Source: Nematostella vectensis
Taxonomy: Eukaryota; Cnidaria; Anthozoa; Actiniaria; Edwardsiidae
DNA: 60,000 nt
Direction of reading: 5' to 3'
Assembly: GCF_932526225.1 (NCBI RefSeq)
Contig: NC_064038.1
Coordinates: 9,673,070 to 9,733,069 of the forward strand
Translations under genes and position numbers: made by a program
The notes under the pieces: model-generated
Seen by the model: the letters and a program-made list of their open reading frames with translations, nothing else
Told to the model about the DNA's origin: nothing
Database searches by the model: none
Shown: one piece after another, positions 33,004 through 44,545 of the stretch
Layout of the letters: each line of letters begins with the position of its first letter
Position numbering within the stretch: the stretch's first letter is position 1

Positions 33004-33215
33004 TAGCGCGCGTCGCATGGTAAACCTTGTCTTGGTGGTTCTGGTAGCGCGCGTCGCATGGTAAGTTTTGTTCTGTTGGCCTCGGTAGCGCGCGTTGCAT
33101 GGTAAGTTTTGTTCTGGTGGCCACGGTAGCGCGCGTTGCATGGTAAACTTTGTTCTGGTGGCCACTGTAGCGCGCGTTGCATGGTAAACTTTGTCTTGGT
33201 GGTAACGGTAGCGCG
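33004..33215. repeat. Minisatellite, six 41-bp units
   Basis: TAGCGCGCGT(C/T)GCATGGTAA recurs with starts at 33004, 33045, 33086, 33127, 33168 and 33209, spaced exactly 41 bp. The frames it opens on the minus strand are artefacts. Confidence 0.95.
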
Positions 33216-33717
33216 GTCGCACTAGCTTTCGCCCCTTTTATATTCTTCCCCGCCCCCCAGTCCCCCTCGGCCGCGCGCTCGCTTTTTCTTCTCTCGCCCC
33301 ATCTCCCCAGTCCCTCTCCCTCGAGCCGCTACGCAGGCTATTTTTCCTGGATCTCGGTGGCAAAAAATCATCTCGCTTTTCTGCGAGAATTCCCGAAACC
33401 CCCAAAACAGGTATTTTAGAGCTGGTTAGCAGGCTAAGAATCGACTAATCGAGATTATTTTTGGCAAAGCATTTCACTGCGTTACTACACATGTATTCGT
33501 TAATAACAAGCGCGCATAAGAGGGCCAAAAGGTGCGATCGCATAAAAAAAACGTAATAAAAACCAGCATTATGTTCATTGTCCTAACAAAATTCTTCATT
33601 TTCGGGATTCTGAGATTTTCTTGCTGTTTGTAAGTTGAGTTCAAATGCATGCTTAAGCGCGACAGTAGCCTTAGTTTCTTGCCCTTTCAGTTTTCGCAAA
33701 GTACGGGTGTATGTACT
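33216..33717. other. Pyrimidine-rich to mixed intergenic DNA
   Basis: 33225-33340 is C/T-rich (CCCC, TCTC tracts) and ends near GCTACGCAGGCTATTTTT, a terminal-looking motif also seen near 43012-43025. No gene recognised. Confidence 0.4.
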
Positions 33718-33911
33718 GTCGCAATTTGTAATAATCGTCGCAATTTGTAATACCTGTCGCATTTTAAAATAAAGTTGTCGCAATTTGTAATAAAAGTTGT
33801 CGCAATTTGTAATAAAAAAGTTGTCGCAATTTGTAATACGCACCCATCGTGATTTGTAATAAAAAAAGCTGTCGCAATTAGTAACACACCTCCGTCGCGA
33901 TTTGTAATAAT
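33718..33911. repeat. Tandem repeat, GTCGCAATTTGTAAT units
   Basis: About nine copies of GTTGTCGCAATTTGTAATAA with spacing of roughly 18-28 bp due to variable A runs; later copies are diverged. It accounts for most of a 200-codon open frame on the minus strand (33583-34185), which is therefore rejected as a gene. Confidence 0.9.
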
Positions 33912-34128
33912 CAGGTGTTATTAAAAAGTTGTAACAACAACAACAAGTAAAACGACGTTTCCCTCTGCAAATCAATCGTAAATGAAAGGGTGACGTCATG
34001 GGAATGTCGAGGAATCCCAGTGGCAGATCTAGAGTACGTGTAATGGGGTGTGAAAAACCTATAGATTTTTTCAACTTTGTACTGCATCCAATTGGCGTAT
34101 CAAGATAGTTCGTTGGAAGGCTGTTGAA

Positions 34129-34310
34129 AGGCCGATTTAGACAGCACGATTTAGTCGTATGCGACACCTCTTCAACTCGAGTCATAGAGTGTAAATAATC
34201 CTACGACTCCACAGCGATGCTCGACTGCAAAAGTCGTAGTGTGTAATTTAGTGCAAAGAAACGTAGTAGACAAGTCTTATATGACTAAATCGTGCTGTCT
34301 AAATCGGCCT
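34129..34310. mobile_element. MITE with perfect 28-bp terminal inverted repeats (182 bp)
   Basis: 34129-34156 (AGGCCGATTTAGACAGCACG and eight more bases) is the exact reverse complement of 34283-34310. The interior has AGTCGTA/TACGACT-like words. No clear target duplication; no coding capacity. Confidence 0.9.
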
Positions 34311-34546
34311 CAATAGTGACAACTGTTAGAAATTTCTTACCATATTTGCTAAGTTGGCATTTATTTTCCCTTCTATAAACGCCAAAACAGGTAGACAATA
34401 ACAAATTATTTTGAATTGCTTAGAGAAGCAATCCATAAACTCGTCTATCACATTTGTTTATCATTCAGGAGGCTTAGGAACGAGTTACAAATCCCGATAA
34501 AGGGAGCTGGGTACTATTCACAAACGTACGATATATTGATTTGACC

Positions 34547-34905
34547 GACAGAGCAAAAAAAATCGCAAGTTTCACCAAAATAAGGTCTGGTTAACTTCGG
34601 TAAGCTCGAGTTTGTGCATAGAGGTTCCTTAGTTATGCGAACCAACATATCACAAAGCGTTTTTTTTTTCTAAGGGATTCATCTTCGATATATGAGGCTT
34701 GAGGTGCAATTTTCAAATGTTCAAAGTATTAATTCTCCTCGTTTTTAAGGAGATGTCGGGCTCTGATCAGAAATTAAGCCAACTTTGCTCGCTAATATCT
34801 AAATTTCATATCTTCTAGATTTCTTTAAAACTTGGGGAAATCCTTGTATGCGGAATCCTGAGCTTATAAGAATTGGAAAATTTTATGCCATTTTTTTGCT
34901 CTGTC
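34547..34905. mobile_element. Mutator-like non-autonomous element with 9-bp target duplication
   Basis: Ends GACAGAGCAAAAAAAAT and ATTTTTTTGCTCTGTC are inverted. GATTTGACC flanks both sides perfectly (34538-34546 and 34906-34914). A 9-bp duplication is typical of Mutator-like (MULE) elements. The 359-bp interior has no convincing frame. Confidence 0.8.
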
Positions 34906-34914
34906 GATTTGACC

Positions 34915-35788
34915 TTATGTTGAAACTTTCCCATCCCGCATCTCTGAAAAAAAATTCCTGGTTCCGCCCTTGATAACTGATTCTCCTTTTACGAATTGAC
35001 ATTGGGCATACTAACACACAACCCTATGCAGACATGGCGAAACATCGCCCCAGGCCCTATGGCGCTCTTTTCGGTTTTCCTGAGGTTGGCGATTTGTCGT
35101 CACGAGGATTGTTTACCATTTAATCGAAAATTCTGGAATGAGATCCCAGATTTTTCCGGAATGTCATAATGGTAAGAAAAAGTTTTCTATATTCCAGAAT
35201 TTCCGGGGTGACTTATTTACCATTTGATTCTGAACGCAGAAATTCCACTTTTGCGGTCCTGGCCGATGGGGGCCTCGGTCAAATATGGAAAACTGCAAAT
35301 GGTACACGATTTTCCGGAATTTCTACCTCTCAAGCAATTTCACATTTTTCGGAAATTTTTCCAATGCGAGTAATCTGTACCGTTTACAAAATAACCAGAA
35401 GTATTTATATCTTTCTTACGCATGGAGCTGCTTGGAACGTGGTAATCTAACAGGTACCCGGGAAAAGAAAAAAAATCTAGTAGATTTTCATCAGGTTTGT
35501 CACAATGTTAAAATATTTAAGAGATGCTATATTGCAATTTATGGTGTTGGTTCTATATAGACCTGAATCTACAATGGTGTTGTAACTGTTTCGTCACGTA
35601 TCATGCATATCGTTGGGCTCCCTGTGTCTCTTAGGTTTTGTGTCCACCAAGTGTCTCTAAGGTTATAAGTCCATTCTGTGGAAGACATAACTGGCGAGGT
35701 GCGACGACTGGGAAAACCTTGACGAAAACACACACATAACGACTTGAGCCACTCACGGAACCTAAAAGGGACACGGAACATATTATCG
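34915..35788. other. Intergenic, no gene recognised
   Basis: Contains repeated TTTCCGGAATTT-like words around 35155-35355 that may be an old repeat. Open frames are short and lack motifs. Confidence 0.45.
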
Positions 35789-36109
35789 TCATCATTTATT
35801 TCACCATGACCACCTTCGTCATTACCATTGCCACCACCACCATCATCACTATTATCACCATAGCCACCATCGTCACCATTAGCATATCATCACCATAACC
35901 ACCATCGCCACCATTGCCATCATCATCATCTTCATCATCATCATCATCATCATCACAATCATCATCATCATCACAATCATCACCACCATTAGCACCATCA
36001 CCAGCATTATCATAATCATAGTCTTCATCATCAGCGTTTTGATCATCATAATCACCAACGTCATCATTTTGATCATTATCATCATCATCAACATCATCAT
36101 CATCACCAA

Positions 36110-36144
<35 letters not shown>

Positions 36145-36226
36145 CCAACATCATCGTCATCATCACACCAACATCATCATCATCATCATCATCATCACCA
36201 CCAACATCATCATTTTGATCATCACC
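35789..36226. repeat. Long imperfect (CAT)n microsatellite
   Basis: CAT/CAC/CAA triplets over about 440 bp. The stop codon of the downstream GPCR frame (36222-36224) falls at its right edge. The 144-codon Met/Asp-rich minus-strand frame here is an artefact. Confidence 0.95.
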
Positions 36227-37965
36227 TGTGCCGCTGTGACCAAAGCACTCGGCCAGGCCTACATACAATATGAACACTCCCCACAAGTAATAACTCTCTG
36301 TTACTATCAACATTATACCTGTGTCTAAAGCGCTTGGTCAGCCCTCCGTACAGTATTGGATTAAGGCAGCTGTGAGATATGCTGACCAGATCAGCATACC
36401 TCTGATAGTATAGTACCCATTTTGTGTTTGTGCCAAACAAATACTCATAGAGTGACACTTGCTGCGGTAGAAACATAACGATGAACAATACGACAATCGC
36501 TCCGAGAGATTTGGCAATTTGTATACTCTCCGATTTGGACTCCTCACGAGGATGTAGACAGCGATTTCCTAGAAAAGGGACAAAACTACCATCAGGAACA
36601 TCGGCCACTTCCTAGAAAAGGGACAAAACTACAATCAGAGACATCTGTCACTTTCTAGAAAAAGGACAAAACTGCTATCAGGGACACCGGTCACTTCATG
36701 GAAATAGGACAAACTACAATCAGAGACATTTGTCACTTCCTAGAAATAGGATCAGGGACATCACTCACTTCCTTTAAATGGGACAAAATACAATCATGGA
36801 CATAAGTCACTTCCTAGAAAAGGGACAAAACTACTATCAGAGGCAACAGTCCTAGAAAAGGTACAAAACTAGTATCAAAGACATCTGTCACTTCCTAGAA
36901 AAAGGATATAACTACAATCAGGGACATCGCTTACTTCCTAGAAAAGGGAAAAAACTACAATCAGAGACATCGCTCACTTCCTAGAAAGGGACAGAACTGC
37001 AATAAAGGACATGTCACATCCTAGAAAAGGGACAAACTACAATCTCTTCCTGGAAAAGGGCCAAAACTACAATCAGGGACATCCGTCATTTTCTATAAAA
37101 GGGTAAAACTACTATGAGGGACATCGGTCACTTCCTAGAAAAGGGACAGAACTGCTTTTGGGGACATCGGTCACTTCCTGGAAATGGGACAAAACACCCG
37201 TCATTTTCTATAAAAGGGTAACTTACTATGAGAGACATCGGTCACTTCCTAGAAAAGGGACAGAACTGCTGTTGGGGACATGATCACTTCCTAGAAAAGG
37301 GTTTGGATCAATAATGTACCTCTTGATATGACACTATCCCTCGGTATTCTTGGCTTGCAGAGGTAGAGTCCCATCCGTATATACGCGAAGGCTATTATCA
37401 GCACCGGGATAAAATACTGGATTGCAGATAGTGTCAGCAGGTAAGCCTTGAACATGAGCACTGAAGTCCAACCAATGTCGCAGTAGGCTTTTCCCGAGTA
37501 GGCCAGCAAAGAGAGCGGCACGAAAATTATCGCAATTGCCGCGACCCATATTCCAATTACCCAGACAATAATCACACGTGGTTTGGCCTTCGGCCTCCAG
37601 GGGTTCAAGATCACGTGGCAGCGTTGTATTGCCATAGAAACGATTGTAAATATCCCAGCTGTGTACGGCACGGATATTAGCGGTAGTACCGTCTTGCAGA
37701 CAATGAGATGCTTTGGACCCACAAAATAAGTGTTGCAGAAGAAGAAGGCGACGACTATATAAATGTAGGAAAGGTCTGCAGTAGCCAGGGATATTAGGAA
37801 GACATCGTTAGCAGTCCGCTGTCGCCTGGTAGTGCAGACAACAGAGAGAACTAGACTGTTAAAGATCGTGCCGATAATGACTAGGATCGAGTAGATGACG
37901 TTGAGGGCGATCTGCGAGTGAGTTAGGAAGTCTATTTCGGGTGTCGCACCAGTTGAATTATTCAT
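36222..37965 (-). CDS. Class A GPCR related to the 18586-19767 receptor, two exons
   Basis: Exon 1 is 37320-37965 (215 codons plus one base, donor AGAG|GTACAT). Exon 2 is 36222-36568 (acceptor TTTTCTAG|GAA). The phases join in frame and give 330 residues. Landmarks: FN at 35-36 in TM1; LATAD 60-64; Cys90 and Cys162 for the disulfide; QRC at 114-116 where DRY is expected; Trp140; Pro187 in TM5; exon 2 supplies TM6 (FIVMFLPQQV) and TM7 (SCLNPILYG). Like the first receptor it starts MNN(T/S)T and has RCxVILNPxRP after TM3, so the two are paralogues. The C-terminal tail is uncertain: a possible donor (ACACAG|GTATAA) shortly after TM7 could lead to a further exon, otherwise the frame ends at 36222 beside a microsatellite. 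Confidence 0.86.
36569..37308. repeat. Intron-filling minisatellite made of 3' splice-site copies
   Basis: About 19 degenerate units of about 42-43 bp (plus-strand core CACTTCCTAGAAAAGGGACA and AAACTACAATCAGAGACATC). On the GPCR strand each unit reads as a pyrimidine tract followed by TTTTCTAG|GAA, the same sequence that forms the real acceptor at 36569-36570. About a dozen units keep an intact TCTAG. The array runs from the exon 2 acceptor to within about 10 bp of the exon 1 donor. Confidence 0.93.
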
Positions 37966-38059
37966 GACGACAATGCATATGAATGTTTTTTTTTAAATTA
38001 TACCTGATATAAGTGACACCTTATTATACCTTCCAGCACCTAGGCTTATATATGACGTT

Positions 38060-38330
38060 TTCTTGTTGTTACAGGTGCGATGCTGTTGTTACTGGTGTTG
38101 ATAGGTTGCGATGTTGTTGTTGTTATCGCTGTTGTGTCGCTGCTCGTGTTGTCCTTGTTGATGCTACTGTCGGGGGCAACGATGATATGGAAGAAGCAAA
38201 TGACAACTGCTATCGCTGTTCGCTGTTCCTGTTGCTGTTGGAGGCGCTTCTTTGTTAATTCAGCTATTGTTGCTGTTTTATTTTTTACTTTGTAGATGGC
38301 TACTGTTAACGGCAATTATGACGCAGAAAA
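38060..38330. repeat. GTT/GCT-rich low-complexity tract upstream of GPCR
   Basis: Cryptic (GTTGTT/GCTGTT)n sequence beginning about 95 bp upstream of the receptor ATG. It opens Leu/Val- and Cys-rich frames that I do not accept as genes. Confidence 0.65.
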
Positions 38331-41026
38331 TGCAGCTATTGTTCCTTTCGTGACTTTACTTTTGATTTGATGTCTTATTCCACTGCCTGTGATGACAACG
38401 ATGGCATTGAGTACACGAGTATTTTGGATCATTGGTATTTTACTCGCGTTTGAGAGCGTCCCCGTTAGTCTAACGATAGCCGATGGAACTCGTGACGATA
38501 TTCTGATATGAAATGCACCTATCAAAGTGTCCTCTTCTCTTGCCTCGGCTGTTCTTATCAACTCAACGACTCGCTGATAGTTGATCTTTCCTCTTACTTT
38601 TGTCTTTTCTGCTTTCTAAGTGTTTGCACAAATGGCTTTCTTCTCACGTGCGGCGCTTGGCCGTGTCGGGTTATGTACTAATTATCGCGTCGGGGAAGAC
38701 CTGAATAAACGAAAAAGGTACTATGTTTGTATAGAGGGATAAAGTAATAACTTCAAGGGCCACTCTTCTTTTTCAAATTCACTAGTGAAAGAGCAAGATA
38801 GTGTACTTTATAGAACATATAATGATACACCTATTTCAAACAATTCTAGAGCAAATTGGAAATAGCCAATTTAAAATGGCTGTTTACTCATTGAAAGAGG
38901 GCAATTATATTGGTATGCTGCTAAATTTAAAACAAAATGGTTAAACCAGCATATTCTGCCGAATAAAAAGAATGGATAAATTATTACGCTACATGCTCAC
39001 GTATCATCTTTGGTCATAACTAAAATTAGTACTCGGTCTTGACATGCCATGCTCCGTTTGCGCCGACAGTAGGTTTTTTTAATATGTTAAAAGGGGAGAA
39101 GAGATTTTTGCGTTTGCGCGAACGATTATTGCTACAAGAGCCCGCACTAATTACAGGAAACACAAAACCTCATGCGCAAACAAGATGCGCAAATATAACA
39201 TAGGCGCTTTAAAATTTTTGACATCCAAGTTAGGGCTTCATGCTTAAACAGCCTCTGTCGGCCGCATAATTTTGTCATCCTGAGCAAAGTACCAAGTGTG
39301 AAAATGAATCCATTTTTGTCGGATGACTTGGGAAAGCCAATGCGTTCTTTTTGATTTAATTTGGTAAAACTATTACACTTTGTTTTAAGTGTAAGTTTTG
39401 TTAAGTGTATGGCTGCCAAAGGCACTTAAACGCCGAGTACCTTAGCGCCCTATGATGTAAATGTCAGAAACTGTGAATCATCAGAAGCTTTTCCAACAAA
39501 GCCAGTAGTGGGATGTACATAACTACAAAATTTAACCCACCATTTAAGGGAAGAAAACCCGAAAAGCATAAAGACAACATTAAAAAGAATATATATTTAC
39601 TCTGTTACGTTATCTTTCTAAGTCAGTTAAGAATTACGGCTAATCGCTGTCGGATATGAAAGAGGGTGAATTGTATAATTGCATATTATTAACGTGTTTA
39701 TGACTAGCAATTGTTTCGTGTAGGCGGACCTACCCGTTAAATATAAGATGGGTTTTTACTTATTTTATCTCTACCGACCTAAAATTGAACAAAAGCGAAG
39801 GAACAATAGACACTTATCCTATTGAAAATAAGATTTATACAACTTTAAGGACGCCCAATATAATTGATATTTCAACCTCCGGTTCAACAACTGCTATCAC
39901 CAATGACTTTCGTAAATAAAGTCTCACTATTCCGGTAAAAAATATTTTAAACTATAGTTATTATTAACTCATTTTTTAAGTTATGTCTTTCTCGTATATA
40001 GTATGGTACCTACTCAACCAATAGACTTAACTAAACTTAGATATGATATTATCATATAGCGCGATTTTACGTCCCGTTCTTTGTCCTATATTGCCTATCA
40101 TAACGTGGCCTCTATAGAGGCCAAAACGATTTGAGGTATCACTTTTTCAGTTTAGAATGTTTCATTTTTCTGTAGACATTGATAATGAGTAAACTTAATT
40201 GAAGTTTAGAACTCGTTATTATTGCAGTTTATCCACAAACCTTTTTCGGTCAACAATACTTTCCACTGCTATATAGATTTCATTCTTTCAAACTGTTTGT
40301 GCTTGTAATAAAACATCAATGGCAAAGTGAGTTTGTTTAAATGATTATCGGTTGGAGCTCGCACGGTTGCTCTGATACAGCTTCGCCCAAAAGAGAATCC
40401 ACAAACAAACACAAAAACTAAAGATAAAACTGTCAAGAGGCTTGCGAACCTCTGAATGGTCTAGCGTCGACATGTTAATTGCTCGCCGACATATCCCTGG
40501 AAATTGAAAGCATTCTGCTGATTTTTGGTGTTGATTACGCGCGCAATAATCATCATTCAATAGCAAGAATTCTTACCTCTTAATTTACAACCAAGTGAGT
40601 TTTTTTCCGAAGCCATGGTAGGAATGGGAGAAAATAAAACATGCAAATAACGTGGCTTGTGTCTGACACCGATCATCTGTTTGCCTAAATTCTTTTGCAA
40701 ATATTAAAAAAAAAAACGTATGGATCATTTTGAAATGCCATTTTGAACTGACAAAAGTCTATTTTTCACCTCCCGCGGTTTGAGCGTGAAAGCCGACGGC
40801 TTTTTTTCTTTTGTAGCAGCGGCTTCCTGTATTTCGGAGGGTCTCTCTGTAATAACTCTACTTGTCTTTGTCTGCCATTTGTTTTCCCTCGTTACAAATT
40901 GTTCTGAACAGAAGAAGCAGCGACCTCGCTAGAGAGTAAATTAATAGAAAACCAATCTTATGTTATAAGTGCACAAGTTAGATTTTACAGCGTGGGAAGT
41001 ATACGGCTATTATTATTAGCTTATTT
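38331..41026. other. Intergenic, no gene recognised
   Basis: AT-rich. A 73-codon minus-strand frame (40345-40566) has a hydrophobic stretch but no other support. No clear transposon ends seen. Confidence 0.5.
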
Positions 41027-41215
41027 AAAGCCGCATTGTCACCAGTTTACTTCCGGAGGTCCGACCGAAAACTCAACCGTTAAAAGACAAAATAATTTAT
41101 TAGAATTCGAGATATTTAACAAGCCATTCGCTCTAAATTATCAATCACATCCTCAAAGAAACTTCCAATAGACACACTGCTTTCAATATTTTTAAATATT
41201 TTTCGCGTTTTACGT
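41027..41215 (-). mobile_element. Transposon-derived fragment with conserved C-terminal coding tail, copy 2
   Basis: On the minus strand the frame ends ...RKIFKNIE, then SIGSFFEDVIDNLERMAC, then TAA (about 41128). Compared with 18155-18408, differences in the last 23 codons are synonymous (GAG/GAA, CGA/CGG, GCT/GCC) while sequence after the stop diverges more. The 3' side ends CCGGAAGTAAACTGGTGAC. An in-frame TAA lies just upstream of RKTR, so this copy is also a remnant. Confidence 0.5.
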
Positions 41216-41318
41216 TAAAGATTATCAGATAAACAACAGTCTGATGCTGATTTCGAGGCCTTTTCATTAGCTTATTTCAAAGTATTAGTGTTTACGTACA
41301 CCTTTTTTTATAAGAAAC

Positions 41319-41641
41319 TTTTTTATAAAAACGTTCACCCTGAGATTTCACCAAATTTTAAGAACATGCTAAGAAGATGCCGAGGCTCAGATAGCAGAAT
41401 TTTTCTAGACCTGATGCATTCTAAAATGCAGAATCAAATTGTGCTCATAATAACAACCTTTTTATTGATTATTGCTATTAATCATTTGTGTAATTCTCTT
41501 CCTGATAATTCATTGGGTAATATATTTTTATATACACTAAAATTGAAGAACATCGTAAAGAACATATTCACCCTTAAAAAGTCCCAAAAATAAGAACGGC
41601 CCAACCAACTGAAAATAAGACGTTTTTATATCAAAATAAAG
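41319..41641. mobile_element. MITE family copy 2 (pair with 23757-24003)
   Basis: Terminal TATAAAAACGTTC and GACGTTTTTATA are inverted. The interior matches 23757-24003 over several blocks. A 101-codon frame (41288-41593) crosses it but is not conserved in the other copy. Confidence 0.7.
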
Positions 41642-43871
41642 TTTATCGAGTGTTCTTCAATTTCTCTTAAATTAAAACAGTTGCTGTTGATTACTTTTTA
41701 ATTTTGGATATAAGGAATAAAGCCACAAATTTTAGGCGACACGGTTATTTACGAAACAATTTTCGAACAGGACATTTTGTATTCAAATGAAAAATCCCAT
41801 AAATGATTAAAAACTTGGAGCGTGTTTGAAAAGCACACAATTATTTTGTTGTTTTGACTTTGATTTCTTTTCAAAAATTCGTTCAAATTGAAACCCGTTA
41901 GTATCCCACGTGCGATCGATCTGATTTGTTGCGAACATAATCACCAATTCTTCTAGTTTGAAAATTCATAATAAATACGAGATATTATTAATAGGCAAGG
42001 TGCGATGCACGTGCAAATGAAATCGGGGGTGTTTACAAAATCTTAAAATCTGTAGTTGCAATGAAACCACTCCATTTTGCGTATATGGGGTCAATCACAC
42101 TTGATTTATGACATCCGGACAACCGAATCTATTCTTTGGAAATATATATTTTAGACTAAACTATTTAGCCGATTTTTATTCATTTATTTTTGTTTGAATA
42201 ACATTTGGAGACTGTCTCACGCAACTCTCGCGCAGACATAGTTTTCAAATTAAAGACAAAAAAACAAAATTAAAGACAAACAAACAAAAGTACACGAAAT
42301 TTGCACCAAACCATTTTCATTTTTTACTTTTGAAAAAGCAACTGTAAGTAATCGATTTTAAAAGATCGAAAACAGGATATTCAAGAGAATTGTCACAATA
42401 CACCTAGACTACTGTAACTCGCTCTTATTCAAGATACCTAATTACCAAGTGAATCGTCTCTAACGGATCCTCAATGTGTAGTTCCAGAAAATATCCCCTA
42501 TCCTCTACGCTCCAATTTGGCATGTTTTAAAATAGGCAACTTCTCGAATTTACCAATTTTCAAGAAAAAATACTTGATTTGATAAAGAAAGGACCATTGG
42601 CTTTAGTTTGGGCTTGCTAATATCATCTATCATACAAACTTACTGCCTAAAAAATATATTTTCATTGAGGTAACGGAGGCTATTAAGAAATTTTGGGCAT
42701 CAAAAATGGGGAAAAAATAGGCACGCTTATCATTTTTTCTATAGAGAAAAACGTTGTTCCCTGTGGTCATTTTAAAAGTGACGTCACTTTGAATTGCCCC
42801 AGTAAACCTCCTTTGTCGAGGGGACGATGAAGAAAGGACTAGCTGACCTACATAATAAAGGGAAAGTAGAGAGAAGAGGGTTTTTTCCTTTTCCCCCCTG
42901 CCCTGCGTCCGTTTTTGCGCTCGCCCCCAGGAACCACGCGGCTTAAAATACAAGATGGCACCCAATCACCGAACGGAGAGGGTTTTCCGAGTACCGAGTA
43001 CACCGAGTACCGCCTGCAAGCAGGCTATTTTAAACATTATTTTCAAGGCGCACTTTATTTGGAGCCTCGCTCTGTAGTGCGACGCCCACCTTATATACTA
43101 AAAATTTAAATTTAATTGAATTTATTTTTTATTTTATTTTACATACTTCAGTTAAATATATAGATCTATACATATATTAGCTTTATTTATAGATATTTGG
43201 TGAAAGTGGTTAAGCGAATAAATAAATCTATAATCTGAGAATGGTTGCCACCGGTGCGCCAGTTTGTCTAGCAAGAGGGAAATGATAAATGGATCAAGGC
43301 ATTTAATGATGTCATCTTAATTATAGCAAATCGACAAAGCCTTTAAATGAACTCGATAAGCTTTCAGACTTAAGATAATAAACAGAGAGACGAGTCAGCC
43401 TTTTATGGGTGCCAAATGACGGTAAAGTAAAATAGCTTTTGACAATAGACCATGATATATCATGTCTCTTGCTTTTGATTGATTTAAAAGCAGGCCGCCT
43501 TTGTAATTTTAGTTAAAATAATTACAAAACATTAAAAAATTGCAAAATAATAGCAAAATAATATTGTAAGTTATAACATGGCTCGAGGAGAATTTAGTGA
43601 TTAAATGTCCCCGCAACCGAGGGATGATTAGTCGAAGTCCCGACGCCGCAGGCTGGAAATTTAGAACCATCTATTGTTTTCGAGAGAATTTCGCTAGTAA
43701 TCGTCCCTCAGAAAACAAAAGAATCCGAGGGGATCATGGTATTACAGGAAGCGTCTATTTCCATCGGCTGATTTGGGGAATCTAATGCGATAACTTAAAG
43801 ATTCTTCACACAATTGTTTTCCAATATGGAATTATAAATTTACAAGGTAATAACAATTTGCGACTGACTAA
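41642..43871. other. Intergenic, no gene recognised
   Basis: AT-rich. 42885-43090 is more G+C-rich and contains GAGTACCGAGTAC words and CCTGCAAGCAGGCTA, a short palindrome resembling transposon ends. No coding support. Confidence 0.45.
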
Positions 43872-43983
43872 GGGCGCGTTTTTTTTTCTATCATTCTGGA
43901 ATGGGAATGGTTGGTAGAGAATGTTCAGATGGGCCATCGATTCATTCTGCTCCAGGTAGCAGAATGGGAAAAACGAACGCGCC
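43872..43983. mobile_element. Short inverted-repeat MITE
   Basis: Ends GGGCGCGTTTTTTTTTC and GAAAAACGAACGCGCC are imperfect inverted repeats, and ATTCTGGAATGG / AGCAGAATGGGA continue the symmetry. No clear target duplication. Confidence 0.55.
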
Positions 43984-44408
43984 ACTCTTTTCTATTCTAA
44001 TCATTCTCATTCCTGAATCACGAGTAAAAAACACATCAAGAACTTTTTTTCCTTAATAATTGTCGTTTTTCCCAGACGCGGTCACTTCCAAAAAAGGAAA
44101 CTAATATATTCCTTATTTGGAAAACCTGCACGATTCTTGTCATTTTTAAGGATGCCGTACCGCAGGTGCTTCGCAAACTTTATGAATTGTATTCAGAAGA
44201 GAAAAGCAGTGACCGTGACCATTTTTAGTGAATGGAGAAAGCCTCTAAAAAGAAGCTAAAATTCCTCAGTCCTAAAACGACAACGGTTTCTTCATATGAA
44301 AACGCGCCCTAAGTCTCTTTAAATACACACCTATTTTAAATAACGTTGCACTCGAGAATCCATAAAACGGCTGAATCCTTGTATCTGAACGCCATGTGAA
44401 CGCCATAA

Positions 44409-44545
44409 GAACAAGAATTCTACAGCTTTTGAAACGTGTTTGTATTTCATTTACGCTTATTTCCTTATTTATTTGATATCCATGAAGCACTGCGGGTTAA
44501 GAAACACATTCTTCGAGTGTAACCTTATTTGAAATAGGTGTATAC
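44409..44545. repeat. Dispersed repeat, copy B
   Basis: Second copy of the repeat at 7890-8005, same orientation, with about 25 extra bases (GGGTTAAGAAACACATTCTT) before the AACCTTATTTG block. Confidence 0.75.

Noticed and set aside
33583-34185. 200-codon minus-strand frame
   Set aside because: Mostly translation of the GTCGCAATTTGTAAT array and part of a MITE; no domain.
35879-36313. 144-codon Met/Asp-rich minus-strand frame
   Set aside because: Translation of the CAT microsatellite.
38316-38561. 81-codon minus-strand frame upstream of the second GPCR
   Set aside because: Possibly 5'UTR; no recognisable domain and no splice evidence tying it to the receptor.
41288-41593. 101-codon frame with a hydrophobic stretch
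   Set aside because: Lies on a MITE; the other copy at 23757-24003 does not keep the frame.
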